Source of the DNA: Enterovibrio calviensis DSM 14347
GTDB lineage: Bacteria; Pseudomonadota; Gammaproteobacteria; Enterobacterales; Vibrionaceae
Assembly (NCBI RefSeq): GCF_000621165.1
Contig: NZ_KK211219.1
Coordinates: 125,727-189,726 of the forward strand
Reading direction: 5' to 3'
Length of the DNA: 64,000 bases
The stretch's first letter is position 1, and every line of letters starts with the position of its first letter. The notes under the pieces are model-generated. The model searched no databases. It was not told the DNA's origin and was given only the letters and a program-made list of their open reading frames with translations. Made by a program: the position numbers and the translations under genes. This document shows positions 1 through 10,191 of the stretch, piece by piece.

Positions 1-275
1 CTGAGCATTGCAGGTATCATAACGATGATTTGATCGAAATTTTCTTCGCAAAGTTCAGCTATGTGCTTTTCTACCCCCCAATTTCTTTTTCTGCGAAGTA
101 TAAGCCCGTCGATTATTTTTGCTTTAATTCTATGGTAGGTCGTAGGATATTTTTTTAAGACAATTAGATCACTTGCGTCAACATAGGTAACATCGATCTT
201 TTCATCTTTCATTCCTTGTAAGAGGGGGGTGATCAGATTTGTTCTATTGTCAGCAAGTAGAAGAACTTTAGTCAT
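1..275 (-). CDS. Partial protein of unknown function, N-terminal 91 residues
   Basis: An open frame runs from an ATG (complement of 273-275) off the left edge, so only the N-terminus is visible, beginning MTKVLLLADNRTNLITP. It has a hydrophobic strand followed by a basic stretch (LRRKRNW) near residue 70. It lies 57 bases downstream of the lipid A acyltransferase on the same strand. The context (hldD, acyltransferase) suggests a lipopolysaccharide or surface-polysaccharide gene, and the start would fit the first strand of a glycosyltransferase-like fold. No family motif is visible in the fragment, so that is only a guess. Confidence 0.6.
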   Translation of the reverse strand, partial: MTKVLLLADNRTNLITPLLQGMKDEKIDVTYVDASDLIVLKKYPTTYHRIKAKIIDGLILRRKRNWGVEKHIAELCEENFDQIIVMIPAML

Positions 276-332
276 TTTTTCACGACGTCCATTGTTGATT
301 AACTGGCTCTTTGAATGTCCGGCATTGTATGA

Positions 333-1274
333 TTAATATAACTGACTACCATCCGGTCTAGATCTCAGCAGATTCATGATCCACATATACTGGCCGGGGT
401 CAGATTCCAAAAACTGCTCAATGCGTTCGTTCATCATGCGTGCGTCTGCTTCTTCGCTGCCTGTTGGAAACGGTGCTAACGGCGGTTGAACGATCACTTC
501 AAAGTTACCGCTTTTGCGGTTGTACACAGGCATCAGAGGGACGATTTTCGCTCTACTTAGTTTTGCTAGTTTACCAAGACCTGAGAGTGTCGCTTTCTGT
601 GTGCCAAAAAGTGGCACGAACACACTGTGTTCAGGACCATGGTCTTCGTCTGGTAAGTAGTATCCTAGAAAACCTTCACGTACGGATTTGATGAATGGCT
701 TTACGCCATCAGCACGCTCGTGCGTGCGACCGCCATATTTTAAACGTTGAACGTTCATCAGCCAGTCGACCACGCGGTTCTTTTGCTTTTTCACCATAGC
801 GGCAACAGGTAAGCCACGTGATGCGAGTTGCACGGCTGGGTAGTCAATCGCCCAGCTATGAGGCACGAGCAAAATGACCTTTTCACCATTCTCAACGAGC
901 TCCGTGAGGATCTCTTCGTTGCGAAAAAGCGTACGTTTCTCGAGGTAGCGTTTGCTGCGCATCATGATGGTGGCAAAGCCAAGCATCACGCATCCTGCAT
1001 TAATATAGCTTTGTTCAAGAATGGCGAAACGCTCTTCTTCCGTTTTCTCAGGAAAACATTCTTGAAGGTTGACGACGGCACGCTTTTTCGCGCGATTGTT
1101 CATTTTAACCAGTCGTTTGGCGAGAAACTCAGCGAACTTGTCACGTAGACGAAAAGGAACAAATGCGAGGATCGCGACCAGGAACATGCCTAACCAAGTA
1201 CCCCAGTAACGAGGATGTAGGAATGCCCATTCAAATTTGGGTAAATAAGAGGTGTTGCTTGATTCTTGGCTCAT
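333..1274 (-). CDS. lpxM: Lipid A secondary acyltransferase (LpxM/MsbB type)
   Basis: Membrane-bound acyltransferase that adds a secondary acyl chain to Kdo2-lipid A at the inner membrane. The 313-residue product has one hydrophobic segment at about residues 24-41. The HX4D acyltransferase motif is H139-SWAI-D144 in VPHSWAIDYP; an Asp at the end of the motif is typical of MsbB/LpxM, while LpxL has Glu. The length matches the family. It lies 66 bases downstream of hldD, but a strong hairpin terminator separates them, so it probably has some promoter activity of its own. No clear Shine-Dalgarno precedes the ATG. Vibrios have several paralogues, including a hydroxyacyl-specific LpxN, and the acyl specificity cannot be read from sequence. 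Confidence 0.85.
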   Translation of the reverse strand: MSQESSNTSYLPKFEWAFLHPRYWGTWLGMFLVAILAFVPFRLRDKFAEFLAKRLVKMNNRAKKRAVVNLQECFPEKTEEERFAILEQSYINAGCVMLGFATIMMRSKRYLEKRTLFRNEEILTELVENGEKVILLVPHSWAIDYPAVQLASRGLPVAAMVKKQKNRVVDWLMNVQRLKYGGRTHERADGVKPFIKSVREGFLGYYLPDEDHGPEHSVFVPLFGTQKATLSGLGKLAKLSRAKIVPLMPVYNRKSGNFEVIVQPPLAPFPTGSEEADARMMNERIEQFLESDPGQYMWIMNLLRSRPDGSQLY

Positions 1275-1310
1275 AGAGTCGAAACTACAGATAAATCAGA
1301 GGTAAGACGA

Positions 1311-1332
1311 AAAACGGGCCGAGGCCCGTTTT
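1311..1332 (-). terminator. Intrinsic terminator after hldD
   Basis: Perfect inverted repeat AAAACGGGCC / GGCCCGTTTT with a 2-base centre, followed on the minus strand by a T-rich tail. It lies 8 bases beyond the hldD stop codon. Confidence 0.8.
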
Positions 1333-1340
1333 CCTGCCAA

Positions 1341-2285
1341 TTACTTGTTCAGGATTGCCATGTACTCGGCAACACCCTCAGCGACAGTTTTAAACTCTTC
1401 GCTGTAACCCGTAGCGCGAACCTTAGTGAGGTCGGCTTGGGTGAAGGCTTGGTAGCGGCCTTTCAGGTGGTCAGGGAATGGGATCTCTTCCACTTCACCT
1501 TGGTTGTGGTAAGCAATCACTGCTTCAGCCACGGCGCGGAAAGGTTCTGCGCGGCCAGTACCACAGTTGAAGATGCCAGATACGCCGTTTTCAAGGAACC
1601 AAAGGTTCATCTTGCACACGTCGCCAACGTACACGAAGTCACGTTTGAAGGTATTGCTGCCTTCGAACAGTTTCGGGTTTTGGCCTTCTTTGATTTGGTT
1701 GTTCAGGTGGAATGCCACTGACGCCATGCTGCCTTTGTGGTTTTCACGCGGGCCGTAAACGTTGAAGTAACGGAAACCCGTGATTTGCGACAGCGTTTCG
1801 CCGTGCGCTTCTGCGTCAGCCCAAATGCGTCGTACATAGTTGTCGAATTGTTGCTTCGAGTAACCATAAACATTCAGCGCGCCTTCGTACGGCTTCTCTT
1901 CAATAAAGTCGTGGTCACGGCCACCGTAGGTCGCTGCAGAAGAGGCATATAGGAACGGAATTTCACGCTCTAGACAGAAGTGCAGCAGCTCTTTTGAATA
2001 CTCGTAGTTGTTGAGCATCATGTATTTGCCGTCCCACTCAGTGGTGGCTGAACATGCGCCTTCATGGAAAATAGCTTCGATTGGGCCGAAATCATCACCC
2101 GCCATGATTTGGGTGATAAAGTCTTCTTTGTCCATGTAGTCAGCGATATCTAGATCAACCAGATTGACGAACTTGGTCCCGTCTTTTAGGTTATCAACCA
2201 CCAGAATGTCGTTGATGCCTTGGTCGTTCAGGGCTTTAACAATGTTGCTGCCAATCATGCCAGCGCCGCCAGTCACTATAATCAT
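1341..2285 (-). CDS. hldD: ADP-L-glycero-D-manno-heptose 6-epimerase
   Basis: NADP-dependent cytosolic epimerase that makes ADP-L-glycero-D-manno-heptose for the LPS inner core. The start at 2285 gives 314 residues beginning [13 protein letters not shown], the family's usual N-terminus; a longer frame upstream adds 14 unlikely residues. The Rossmann motif TGGAGMIG is at residues 5-12 and the catalytic Y140-X3-K144 pair is in YGYSK. AGGT lies a few bases before the ATG. It is divergent from the TetR-type regulator about 105 bases away and heads toward further LPS genes, as in the core-oligosaccharide locus of related bacteria. Confidence 0.97.
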   Translation of the reverse strand: MIIVTGGAGMIGSNIVKALNDQGINDILVVDNLKDGTKFVNLVDLDIADYMDKEDFITQIMAGDDFGPIEAIFHEGACSATTEWDGKYMMLNNYEYSKELLHFCLEREIPFLYASSAATYGGRDHDFIEEKPYEGALNVYGYSKQQFDNYVRRIWADAEAHGETLSQITGFRYFNVYGPRENHKGSMASVAFHLNNQIKEGQNPKLFEGSNTFKRDFVYVGDVCKMNLWFLENGVSGIFNCGTGRAEPFRAVAEAVIAYHNQGEVEEIPFPDHLKGRYQAFTQADLTKVRATGYSEEFKTVAEGVAEYMAILNK

Positions 2286-2389
2286 ACTTTTACCTAATAT
2301 CTGACAATGAGAAGACCCCGCCATCACTCTTGCGGAGGCTATGGTAATATTTACTTTTCCCTTCTGGGCCTGAGGATAGCAGTTTAACC

Positions 2390-3037
2390 ATGAAAACCCG
2401 TGATCGCATTATTCATTCTGCATTGGCACTGTTTAACGAGCAGGGTGAACCAAATGTCACTACCAATCACATTGCTGCCGATCTTGGGATAAGCCCAGGA
2501 AACTTGTATTACCACTTCCGTAATAAGGAAGAGATTATACACAGTATTTTCGATCAATACGCGCTCGATCTCACGGTGGGATTTCAGCCAGAAGTCCCTG
2601 CCGAATCCGACCAGCAACGCCTGCTTGCGTATTTAGATGCCACGTTTCAGTTGATGTGGCGCTATCGCTTTTTCTACGCCAATCTGCCAGATATATTGCG
2701 ACGTGATGCAGTGTTGCAGAATAAATATCTCACTGCACAACAAAGCTTGAAAGCGAACTTGTTTACCATGTTGGGGCAATTTCGTGACACTGGTTGGTTA
2801 GATATGAAAGACGAGGCGCTAGCGTCGTTATGCAGCACACTCAAGCTTGTTGCTTCAAGCTGGATTTTCTATCAAAGCGCCCAAGCGCCGCAAGCCAAGA
2901 TAACGCCAGCCGTGATCTATCAAGGTGTGTTGCAAATACTCAATATGGTCTCGCCGATGACAACAGATAAAGGGCGAGCAGTTGTGGGTGAGTTGATTGA
3001 CCACTACCAACAGCAAATGACCGATGCTTCTGCGTGA
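2390..3037 (+). CDS. TetR/AcrR family transcriptional regulator
   Basis: 215-residue TetR-type repressor. The N-terminal helix-turn-helix spans about residues 7-50: [14 protein letters not shown], then [20 protein letters not shown], the family signature. The C-terminal ligand/dimer domain is family-variable, so its effector is unknown. It is transcribed toward kbl-tdh, about 200 bases away. Two inverted repeats in that gap could be its operator, which makes regulation of threonine degradation a reasonable hypothesis. Divergent hldD is an alternative target. Confidence 0.85.
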   Translation: MKTRDRIIHSALALFNEQGEPNVTTNHIAADLGISPGNLYYHFRNKEEIIHSIFDQYALDLTVGFQPEVPAESDQQRLLAYLDATFQLMWRYRFFYANLPDILRRDAVLQNKYLTAQQSLKANLFTMLGQFRDTGWLDMKDEALASLCSTLKLVASSWIFYQSAQAPQAKITPAVIYQGVLQILNMVSPMTTDKGRAVVGELIDHYQQQMTDASA

Positions 3038-3118
3038 TCTCTGGCAATAAGATGTGCTAATTCGATAGACGAAACCTTCCTCATAACTCTATTATCAGCC
3101 ATTATTGTGATATGTAAT

Positions 3119-3139
3119 ACTGCATGAGTTTCATGCAGT
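3119..3139. promoter_or_regulatory. Perfect inverted repeat upstream of kbl, candidate operator
   Basis: The arms ACTGCATGA (3119-3127) and TCATGCAGT (3131-3139) are exact complements around a 3-base centre. The 21-base dyad size suits a dimeric repressor such as the TetR-type protein encoded just upstream. A second shorter dyad, ATCAGT / ACTGAT, lies at 3180-3196. No T-tract follows, so it is not a terminator. Confidence 0.45.
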
Positions 3140-3240
3140 GGACGTATCAGCTTTATCTGTGCGCGATAAATACTGTGTTATCAGTGAGCTACTGATGACA
3201 TGCCTTAAATCTGTTCCTGTTTTCCATGATGGAGTGAGCG

Positions 3241-4437
3241 ATGACTACCGCTTTTTACCAGCAAATCCGCCAACAGCTTGAAGAAGTGAAAGCTGAAGGT
3301 CTTTATAAAGATGAACGTGTCATCACTACGGCGCAGCAAGCCAAAATCGCCGTGGCATCAGGTGATGAAGTGCTGAACTTCTGTGCCAATAACTACTTAG
3401 GTCTGGCTAATCACCCTGCACTGATTGAAGCGGCGCAAAAGGGCATGGACGAGCATGGCTTTGGTATGGCATCAGTTCGCTTTATCTGCGGTACGCAAGA
3501 TGCGCACAAAGAGCTTGAGGAAAAACTCTCTACATTCCTAGGTATGGAAGACACCATTCTTTATACCTCTTGCTTTGATGCGAACACGGGTTTGTTTGAA
3601 ACCATCTTGGGCGCGGAAGATGCCATCATTTCTGATGCACTAAACCACGCATCAATCATCGATGGTGTGCGCCTTTGTAAAGCGATGCGTTTCCGCTATT
3701 CGAACAACAACATGGAAGAGCTTGAGCAGCAACTGATTGCGGCAAAAGAAGCGGGTGCACGCAACACGCTTATCGTGACTGATGGCGTATTCTCAATGGA
3801 CGGTGTGGTTGCGAATCTACCTGCGATTTGTGATTTGGCAGACAAATACGGCGCATTGGTGATGGTTGATGACTCTCACGCAGTGGGCTTCATGGGCGTG
3901 AATGGTCGTGGTACACACGAGCACCATGAGGTGATTGACCGTATCGACATCATTACCGGTACGCTAGGCAAAGCCATGGGCGGCGCATCAGGCGGTTACA
4001 CCTCGGGCAAAAAAGAAGTGATTGATTGGCTGCGCCAGCGTTCACGCCCGTACTTGTTCTCGAATTCACTGGCACCAGCCATTGTGTCTGCGTCTATCCG
4101 CGTGATTGACCTGCTAGAAGAAAGCGGCCATCTGCGTACCCAACTTTGGGACAATGCAAGCCACTTCCGTGCACGCATGAGCGAAGCAGGCTTTACGCTT
4201 TCTGGTGCTGATCATGCGATCATTCCTGTGATGCTGGGCGACGCGAAAGTGGGTGCTGAGTTTGCAGAGCGCATGATGAAAGAAGGTATTTACGTGGTTG
4301 GGTTCTCGTTCCCAGTGGTACCAAAAGGCCAAGCACGTATTCGTACACAAATGTCGGCTGCACATAGCCGCGAGCAATTAGACAAAGCTATCGATGCCTT
4401 TATCAAAGTCGGTAAAGACATGGGCTTGATTGGATAA
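3241..4437 (+). CDS. kbl: 2-amino-3-ketobutyrate CoA ligase (glycine C-acetyltransferase)
   Basis: PLP-dependent enzyme that cleaves 2-amino-3-ketobutyrate with CoA to glycine and acetyl-CoA, the second step of threonine degradation. The 398 residues equal the E. coli length, with near-continuous similarity to the recalled E. coli protein. The PLP lysine lies in [14 protein letters not shown] at about residue 244, and the VDDSHAVGF motif is present. ATGGAGTGAGCG precedes the start and supplies a GGAG ribosome site. tdh follows within a few bases, so the two are cotranscribed. Confidence 0.97.
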   Translation: MTTAFYQQIRQQLEEVKAEGLYKDERVITTAQQAKIAVASGDEVLNFCANNYLGLANHPALIEAAQKGMDEHGFGMASVRFICGTQDAHKELEEKLSTFLGMEDTILYTSCFDANTGLFETILGAEDAIISDALNHASIIDGVRLCKAMRFRYSNNNMEELEQQLIAAKEAGARNTLIVTDGVFSMDGVVANLPAICDLADKYGALVMVDDSHAVGFMGVNGRGTHEHHEVIDRIDIITGTLGKAMGGASGGYTSGKKEVIDWLRQRSRPYLFSNSLAPAIVSASIRVIDLLEESGHLRTQLWDNASHFRARMSEAGFTLSGADHAIIPVMLGDAKVGAEFAERMMKEGIYVVGFSFPVVPKGQARIRTQMSAAHSREQLDKAIDAFIKVGKDMGLIG

Positions 4438-4444
4438 GCAGTCA

Positions 4445-5485
4445 ATGACGAACAAAATGAAAGCGCTGGCAAAACTGAAAGCGGAACCTGGCATTTGGAT
4501 GACCGAGGTTGAGCTTCCAGAAGTAGGCCATAACGATCTTCTGATCAAAATTCGTAAAACCGCGATTTGTGGCACCGATGTACACATCTACAACTGGGAC
4601 GAATGGTCACAAAAGACCATTCCTGTGCCAATGGTTGTTGGTCACGAATACGTGGGTGAAGTGGTTGCTATGGGTCAGGAAGTTCGCGGTTTCACCGTGG
4701 GCGACCGTGTTTCTGGCGAAGGTCATATTACTTGTGGTCACTGCCGCAACTGTCGTGCAGGCCGCACGCACCTGTGCCGCAACACCACGGGTGTAGGTGT
4801 GAACCGTGAAGGCGCATTTGCAGAATACCTAGTGATCCCAGCGTTCAACGCATTCAAAATCCCTGCAGATATCTCTGACGATCTTGCATCCATCTTTGAC
4901 CCATTCGGTAATGCGGTACACACTGCACTGTCGTTTGATCTTGTTGGCGAAGATGTGCTGATCACCGGTGCTGGCCCGATTGGCATCATGGCTGCAGCTG
5001 TAGCGAAACACGTGGGTGCGCGTTATGTCGTGATCACCGATGTGAACGAATACCGCCTCGACCTTGCGCGTAAGATGGGTGTTACCCGCGCGGTCAACGT
5101 GGCAGAAGAGAAGCTGGAAGATGTCATGGCTGAGCTAGGCATGAAAGAAGGCTTCGATGTGGGCCTTGAAATGTCAGGTAACCCGTCAGCGTTTAACTCT
5201 ATGCTGAAAACCATGAACCACGGTGGTCGTATTGCTCTTCTGGGTATTCCGCCATCAGACATGGGTATCGATTGGAACCAAGTGATCTTCAAAGGCTTGG
5301 TGATCAAAGGTATCTATGGCCGTGAAATGTTCGAGACATGGTACAAAATGGCAAGCTTGATCCAATCTGGTTTGGATCTAAGCCCAATCATCACGCACCA
5401 CTACAGCGTTGATGACTTCCAAGAAGGCTTCGACAAGATGTGCTCTGGCATGTCAGGTAAAGTCATCCTTGATTGGCAGAAATAA
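4445..5485 (+). CDS. tdh: L-threonine 3-dehydrogenase
   Basis: NAD-dependent zinc medium-chain dehydrogenase that oxidises L-threonine to 2-amino-3-ketobutyrate, feeding Kbl. With the start at 4445 the product is 346 residues, beginning [15 protein letters not shown] 4457 (342 residues) matches the E. coli N-terminus as well, and a TTG at 4430 overlapping kbl is less likely. The catalytic zinc Cys42 is in AICGTDVH. The structural-zinc cysteines are in [15 protein letters not shown] and the NAD motif is GAGPIGIMA. It starts 7 bases after the kbl stop and is followed by a strong terminator. Confidence 0.97.
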   Translation: MTNKMKALAKLKAEPGIWMTEVELPEVGHNDLLIKIRKTAICGTDVHIYNWDEWSQKTIPVPMVVGHEYVGEVVAMGQEVRGFTVGDRVSGEGHITCGHCRNCRAGRTHLCRNTTGVGVNREGAFAEYLVIPAFNAFKIPADISDDLASIFDPFGNAVHTALSFDLVGEDVLITGAGPIGIMAAAVAKHVGARYVVITDVNEYRLDLARKMGVTRAVNVAEEKLEDVMAELGMKEGFDVGLEMSGNPSAFNSMLKTMNHGGRIALLGIPPSDMGIDWNQVIFKGLVIKGIYGREMFETWYKMASLIQSGLDLSPIITHHYSVDDFQEGFDKMCSGMSGKVILDWQK

Positions 5486-5507
5486 CGCCAGCTTGAACGT
5501 TTGATTA

Positions 5508-5530
5508 AACCCGCTTCGGCGGGTTTTTTT
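5508..5530. terminator. Bidirectional terminator between tdh and yibQ
   Basis: AACCCGC, loop TTCG, GCGGGTT, then a run of T on the plus strand. It separates the convergent tdh and yibQ genes. The complement also ends in a short T stretch. Confidence 0.85.
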
Positions 5531-5534
5531 ATCA

Positions 5535-6254
5535 CTACTTTTTCAGCAATGCTTGAGATATAGGGATTAAATCCACCTGCTCTTGAAGCGCAGGAAGGGC
5601 GTTTTGAAGCGTTTCGAGTGTGATAGGAAGCGGATGAGCAATCACCACCGCAATTCCACGATGATTGGCCTGCTGAATCGCGAGTTCAAGCTGCTGCAGG
5701 ATGAAATCTTCAGTTTGCAGATGATCGAGAAAAACATGACGGCGGTTGTTGGCGAGACCATGCTGTTTTGCCACTTTCTGCGCGACGGTACCCGGTGTCG
5801 TGCGGCTATCAATAAAGCCCAGCTGCTTGGTATGAAGTGTCTCCATGATCCAATGCATAGGCTCTTGGTGCTGCGTGAGCAGACTCCCCATGTGATTATT
5901 CACGGCAACGGCATGAGGGACGCGATATAGCGCTTCTTGTACGGCGTTTTGTATTTCTGCTTTTCCCATATCAAGCGTGAGTTGGTTCGGCTCTGATGGG
6001 GCGCTGGGAACGCTTTGCATCGGTAAATGCAGCAAAATCTCACGTTGTTGACTGAGTGCCGCCAGCGCCACGGCGGTATCGAACTCCGTAAAAGGGATCA
6101 CGGATATGCTGATTTCGCTGGGCAGTTTTGCGATGTCTCTCGGCATCAAATCATAGCCGAGATCATCAATAATCAGTGCGAGCTTGGGCTTGGCAACGAC
6201 ACTGGGTGCCAGAAGCAGTAAGAGTAGAGCGGTGACAGTAACAATCCTTTGCAT
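5535..6254 (-). CDS. yibQ: Divergent polysaccharide deacetylase family protein (YibQ)
   Basis: 239-residue exported protein of the divergent polysaccharide deacetylase family (former DUF610). A clear signal peptide (MQRIVTVTALLLLLLAPSVVA) ends near residue 21. The first strand, LALIIDDLGYD, carries the Asp pair characteristic of the family, and FIDSRTTPGTVAQ and VVIAHPLP are further conserved blocks. The biochemical activity is not established for this family. It starts 16 bases after envC, the usual gpmI-envC-yibQ arrangement, so a role in the periplasm or cell wall is inferred. Confidence 0.85.
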   Translation of the reverse strand: MQRIVTVTALLLLLLAPSVVAKPKLALIIDDLGYDLMPRDIAKLPSEISISVIPFTEFDTAVALAALSQQREILLHLPMQSVPSAPSEPNQLTLDMGKAEIQNAVQEALYRVPHAVAVNNHMGSLLTQHQEPMHWIMETLHTKQLGFIDSRTTPGTVAQKVAKQHGLANNRRHVFLDHLQTEDFILQQLELAIQQANHRGIAVVIAHPLPITLETLQNALPALQEQVDLIPISQALLKK

Positions 6255-6270
6255 CTGTAACCTTCCGTGT

Positions 6271-7434
6271 TTACCGGCCTAACCAGGGGCTAGGATTGGT
6301 GGCATTACCTTTACGCCGAACTTCAAAGTAAAGACCTGACGAGGCTTGACCGCCACTGTTTCCGACGAGGGCAACAGGGTCACCCGCTTTGACGGTTTCA
6401 CCGACGTTTCGAAGCAAGGCTTGATTGTAGCCATAGAAGCTCATGTCACCTTTGCCGTGGTCGATGACCACCATCAAACCGTATCCGCGTAGCCAGTTTG
6501 AGAGCACAACGGTGCCATCATGGGCTGCCTTGACTTCCGTTCCTTCTTTGGCGGAAATGACCATGCCATTCCAGCGAAGTTGACCGCTTTGCGCGCTGCC
6601 GTAGCTATGAAGCACTTTGCCTTTCACAGGCCATTGCAGTTTGCCTTTGTACTTACCCAGTCCATCCATTTTGACTTTGGCTTGTTCAGCGGCAACACGC
6701 GCCAATTCGGCAGATTTTTCCAATTCGACTTTCAGGCGTTTTTCGTTGTCTTTCAACTCGGTCAGATAGGACTTATCGCTGCTAATTTGACGTTGAATGG
6801 CATTGGCAGTTTTTTTCTGGGCGCGTTGCTCTTTTTCCAATGCGGACTTATCTGCCTGCAAGGACGCCAGCACCGTTTTTTGCTTTTCGGTTTGCTCTGT
6901 CAGTGTGTGGCGTTTTAGCTGCAATTCAGTGTCTGTTGCGGCCAATTCATTGATGGCATCGGTGCGTGCTTTAGATAGGCGTTCGGCGTAAACCGTCATG
7001 CGGTCTAATTGGTTGGTGTCTTGTCCACTCAACATCGCGTTGAGTTGATTATGTTCGCCTTGGCGATACTGGCTGTTGAGTAATTCCTTCAACAATTCCA
7101 TTTGCCCCAATTTGAGCTGCTCTAGACGTTGGCTCTCTTTATTCAATACCGCGATATCTTGTTGCAGGCTCGACAGTGTCGCGTTGGAAGTACGGATTTG
7201 CTTAGCCAAGCCGCTGATAGATTGCTCTTGTTTCTTGAGCGAGGATTGAAGGGAGTTTAGCTTTTTATTGCTGCTGCTAAGTTGCTGCTCTTGACGAGAG
7301 ATTTCATTTTTCACGCCTGAGAGTTGTTCATCGCTGGCGGTCGATAATGGCGAAATAAGCAGGCATAGCAAAGCGCCAGTGCATAAAGCACTGGCGCGCA
7401 ATGAATTCAGTAGGCGCAATTTTATTCCTAACAT
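6271..7434 (-). CDS. envC: Murein hydrolase activator EnvC (degenerate LytM protein)
   Basis: Periplasmic division factor that activates the amidases AmiA/B for septal wall splitting. The ATG at 7434 puts a standard signal peptide first (MLGIKLRLLNSLRASALC); a GTG at 7470 would add 12 polar residues. After the signal sequence comes a long coiled coil (about residues 35-255), then a C-terminal M23/LytM domain. That domain lacks the metal ligands of active peptidases: the usual HXXXD position reads RWNGMV and the HXH position reads FYGYN. This fits an activator rather than a hydrolase. It is cotranscribed with yibQ. Confidence 0.93.
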   Translation of the reverse strand: MLGIKLRLLNSLRASALCTGALLCLLISPLSTASDEQLSGVKNEISRQEQQLSSSNKKLNSLQSSLKKQEQSISGLAKQIRTSNATLSSLQQDIAVLNKESQRLEQLKLGQMELLKELLNSQYRQGEHNQLNAMLSGQDTNQLDRMTVYAERLSKARTDAINELAATDTELQLKRHTLTEQTEKQKTVLASLQADKSALEKEQRAQKKTANAIQRQISSDKSYLTELKDNEKRLKVELEKSAELARVAAEQAKVKMDGLGKYKGKLQWPVKGKVLHSYGSAQSGQLRWNGMVISAKEGTEVKAAHDGTVVLSNWLRGYGLMVVIDHGKGDMSFYGYNQALLRNVGETVKAGDPVALVGNSGGQASSGLYFEVRRKGNATNPSPWLGR

Positions 7435-7587
7435 GTGTTTCAGTATATCAATCTGGTTTGGGGTCTGCACTATTGAGAGTGTCTCAGCGTCGCAAGAACG
7501 TGAAGAAATACCGTGATTATTAGTGCTTTTAATTCAATCAGTTTGTGAAACTGACGGCGTGAACGAGAAGCTGATGATGCGCCATAA

Positions 7588-7633
7588 AAAAGCGCCGAGG
7601 AAAAGCATTTCTACTTTTGGCCTCGGCGCTTTT
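7588..7633 (-). terminator. Terminator downstream of gpmI
   Basis: The 13-base arms AAAAGCGCCGAGG (7588-7600) and CCTCGGCGCTTTT (7621-7633) are exact complements. The 20-base loop can form a further AAAAG/CTTTT stem. It lies between gpmI and envC on the minus strand and probably separates their transcription. Confidence 0.8.
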
Positions 7634-7671
7634 ACTTGCTAACTCCCTAATGGGTATTTAGCGAGATACCA

Positions 7672-9210
7672 TTACTTTTGAACGTAAAGTGGCTTGCCGG
7701 TCATGTCTGATGGGATAGACACATCAGTCAGAGACAGCATGGTTGGCGCTAGGTCAGACAGTTTGCCACCTTCAACCAACTCGATGTTTTTGCTACCTAC
7801 GTAGATTAGCGGTACTGGCAAATTGGTGTGAGCCGTGTGGATGCCGCCCGTTTCAGGGTCGATCATCATTTCTGCGTTACCGTGGTCAGCGGTGATCAGT
7901 AGTTGGCCGTCAACTTCTTTAATCGCTTCAACCACGCGAGCGATACAGCTATCAACCGCTTCACATGCTTTCACTGCCGCATCGTATACACCGGTGTGGC
8001 CAACCATGTCGCCATTCGGGTAGTTACAGATGATTTGGTCGAACTTACCGCTCTTAATTGCAGCAACCAGCTTGTCGGTCAGTTCTTCTGAGCTCATTTC
8101 TGGTTGAAGGTCGTAGGTGGCTACCTTAGGAGAAGCAACTAGCGAGCGCTCTTCGCCTTCAAATGCGTCTTCAGCGCCGCCATTGAAGAAGAAAGTCACG
8201 TGTGCATATTTCTCTGTTTCAGAAATACGTAGCTGCGTTTTACCTTCTTTTGATAGCCACTCACCCAGTGTATTCACAAGGTTGTCTGACGGGTAAGCGC
8301 AAGATGCGTCGATGTCTGACGCGTATTCAGTCAGCATCACGAAATCTGACAGCTCTGCGACTTTTGAACGGTTGAAACCGTCAAAAGTAGGCAGGAAGGT
8401 GCGAGCGATTTGACGCGCACGGTCAGCACGGAAGTTCATGAAAATCAGGCTGTCGCCGTCATTGATAGACGCAACAGGTTGACCTTCAGCGCGGATTTCA
8501 GAGGCTTTAACGAACTCATCGTTCTCTTCACGCGCGTAAGCCGCTTCAAGCGCTTCAACAGAAGAAGCGTAAGTGAAGTCACCTTTTGCTTCAGTCAGCA
8601 GGTCGTAAGCTTTTTCAACGCGATCCCAGTTGTTATCGCGGTCCATGGCGTAGTAACGACCCACGATAGACGCGGTGCGGCCTTTACCCAGTTTCGCGAA
8701 CAGTTCGTCAAAACGAGCCAGAGAGTTTTTCGCACTGCGTGGTGGTGTGTCACGGCCATCAAGGAAGCAGTGCAGGTACACGTTCTCAGCGCCACGCTGA
8801 ACCGCCAATTCTACGGCTGCAGCGATATGATCTTCGTGGCTGTGAACGCCACCTGGAGACATCAGGCCCATGATATGAACGGCTTTGTCAGCTTTAACTG
8901 CTTTGTCTACAGCGCCAGTCAGAACGGCGTTATCGAAAAACTCGCCATCAGAAATCGCTTTAGTGATACGAGTCAGGTCTTGGTAAACGATACGACCCGC
9001 GCCGATGTTGGTGTGACCAACTTCAGAGTTACCCATTTGACCGTCTGGCAAACCTACATCCATACCTGATGCAGAGATCAGCGTGCTGGTGCCCGCCATC
9101 AAACCATCAAGAACGGGAGTGTTAGCGTTAGCAATGGCGTTGTCGCTGTTATCTTCGCGATAACCCCATCCATCCAGAATAACGAGTGCCAAAGGCTTCT
9201 TAGCTGACAT
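7672..9210 (-). CDS. gpmI: Phosphoglycerate mutase, 2,3-bisphosphoglycerate-independent
   Basis: Mn-dependent cytosolic enzyme interconverting 3- and 2-phosphoglycerate in glycolysis and gluconeogenesis. The 512 residues match the family length. The phospho-accepting serine is S62 in MGNSEVGH. Metal ligands are seen in ILDGWGY (D13) and [18 protein letters not shown] lies just before the ATG. It sits upstream of envC-yibQ as in E. coli but is separated from them by a terminator. The product is a complete enzyme with no unusual features. Confidence 0.97.
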   Translation of the reverse strand: MSAKKPLALVILDGWGYREDNSDNAIANANTPVLDGLMAGTSTLISASGMDVGLPDGQMGNSEVGHTNIGAGRIVYQDLTRITKAISDGEFFDNAVLTGAVDKAVKADKAVHIMGLMSPGGVHSHEDHIAAAVELAVQRGAENVYLHCFLDGRDTPPRSAKNSLARFDELFAKLGKGRTASIVGRYYAMDRDNNWDRVEKAYDLLTEAKGDFTYASSVEALEAAYAREENDEFVKASEIRAEGQPVASINDGDSLIFMNFRADRARQIARTFLPTFDGFNRSKVAELSDFVMLTEYASDIDASCAYPSDNLVNTLGEWLSKEGKTQLRISETEKYAHVTFFFNGGAEDAFEGEERSLVASPKVATYDLQPEMSSEELTDKLVAAIKSGKFDQIICNYPNGDMVGHTGVYDAAVKACEAVDSCIARVVEAIKEVDGQLLITADHGNAEMMIDPETGGIHTAHTNLPVPLIYVGSKNIELVEGGKLSDLAPTMLSLTDVSIPSDMTGKPLYVQK

Positions 9211-9651
9211 ACGGTGTCCTCTTTATGTCGATTTCAATGTTTAAAATAGAAAAACAATTAGCGTAACTTTACTACATTTTACTGGTTAAGCAGTAGGCAA
9301 ACTTTTTCGCTAAAATATCAACAAAATTTGTAATGCCAAGTGGTTAGCTCCCGTATCTCTTGCTCTGTATCTCGATGTTCTCACTCAAGCGATACAGCTT
9401 GATCATCAAGGGCGGGAAAATAGTTGTAGTAAGTCAACAGCTTTTGGTCGGTTGAAGCGTGAGCGACATGCTGTGCGGTTAATTGTTAATGCAATAATCA
9501 ATAAATGTGGGCGAGTGTGATTTATTTCAAGTTTTTGCGCTTTGTTAACAGTGAACAAGGGCATGGAAATCCAAGCCCATGCTGTACTTGCGAGCGCGGG
9601 AGGTTATACTCGGGGTCGATTTTTTTGCCGACATGAATGTAGAAGCGAGCT
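9211..9651. other. Intergenic region between divergent gpmI and yibN
   Basis: 441 bases with no convincing gene. It is AT-rich near gpmI and must hold the gpmI promoter and the promoter of the yibN-secB-gpsA-cysE direction. I see only a weak inverted repeat around 9560-9582 (GGGCATGG / CCAAGCCC, imperfect). Confidence 0.5.
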
Positions 9652-10092
9652 ATGCAGCAGTTAATTGAATTTGTCCAAAGTAACTTGATTTTGTCACTGG
9701 TGTGGGTAGGTCTGGTCGTTGCACTGGTGGTTTCTGTTGTCAAACAGAAAACCGCGTCGTACCGCATCGTCACGCCAAATGATGCCACTGTAATGGTTAA
9801 CCGTGAAAATGGTGTGTTTGTTGATATCCGTAGCCGTGACGAGTACCGCGCAGGCCATATTGCTGGCGCACTTCACGTTTTGGCGAAAGACATTAAAGCC
9901 GAAACTTACGGTGATATTGAAAAACATAAATCTGACCCAATCATTCTGGTATGTAAGACCGGCCAGACGGCAATTGAAAGCGCTAATCTGCTGACAAAAG
10001 CTGGGTTTGAGAATGTTAGCGTACTAAAAGATGGTCTGATTTCGTGGAACGAAGCGAATCTACCATTGGTTCGTAACAAAAAGAAAAAGTAA
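9652..10092 (+). CDS. yibN: Membrane-anchored rhodanese-like protein YibN
   Basis: 146 residues: one N-terminal transmembrane helix (about 11-29, LILSLVWVGLVVALVVSVV) followed by a single rhodanese domain. The active-site cysteine is C101 in ILVCKTGQTA and the preceding VDIRSRDEYRAGHIAGALH is the classic rhodanese entry motif. A sulfurtransferase activity is likely by family, but the substrate is unknown. It heads the conserved cluster yibN-secB-gpsA-cysE. Confidence 0.9.
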   Translation: MQQLIEFVQSNLILSLVWVGLVVALVVSVVKQKTASYRIVTPNDATVMVNRENGVFVDIRSRDEYRAGHIAGALHVLAKDIKAETYGDIEKHKSDPIILVCKTGQTAIESANLLTKAGFENVSVLKDGLISWNEANLPLVRNKKKK

Positions 10093-10191
10093 CGCTAACC
10101 GTTGAGCTATACGACAGGCAGCTCTCAAAGGCTGCCTGAATTATTTTAGAATGCGAGAACGCATTGGTTTATTTAACAAGGATTTATCAAC

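Noticed and set aside
8410-9069. Long plus-strand open frame of 219 codons inside gpmI
   Set aside because: It is antisense to a clearly conserved glycolytic gene and has no family motif.
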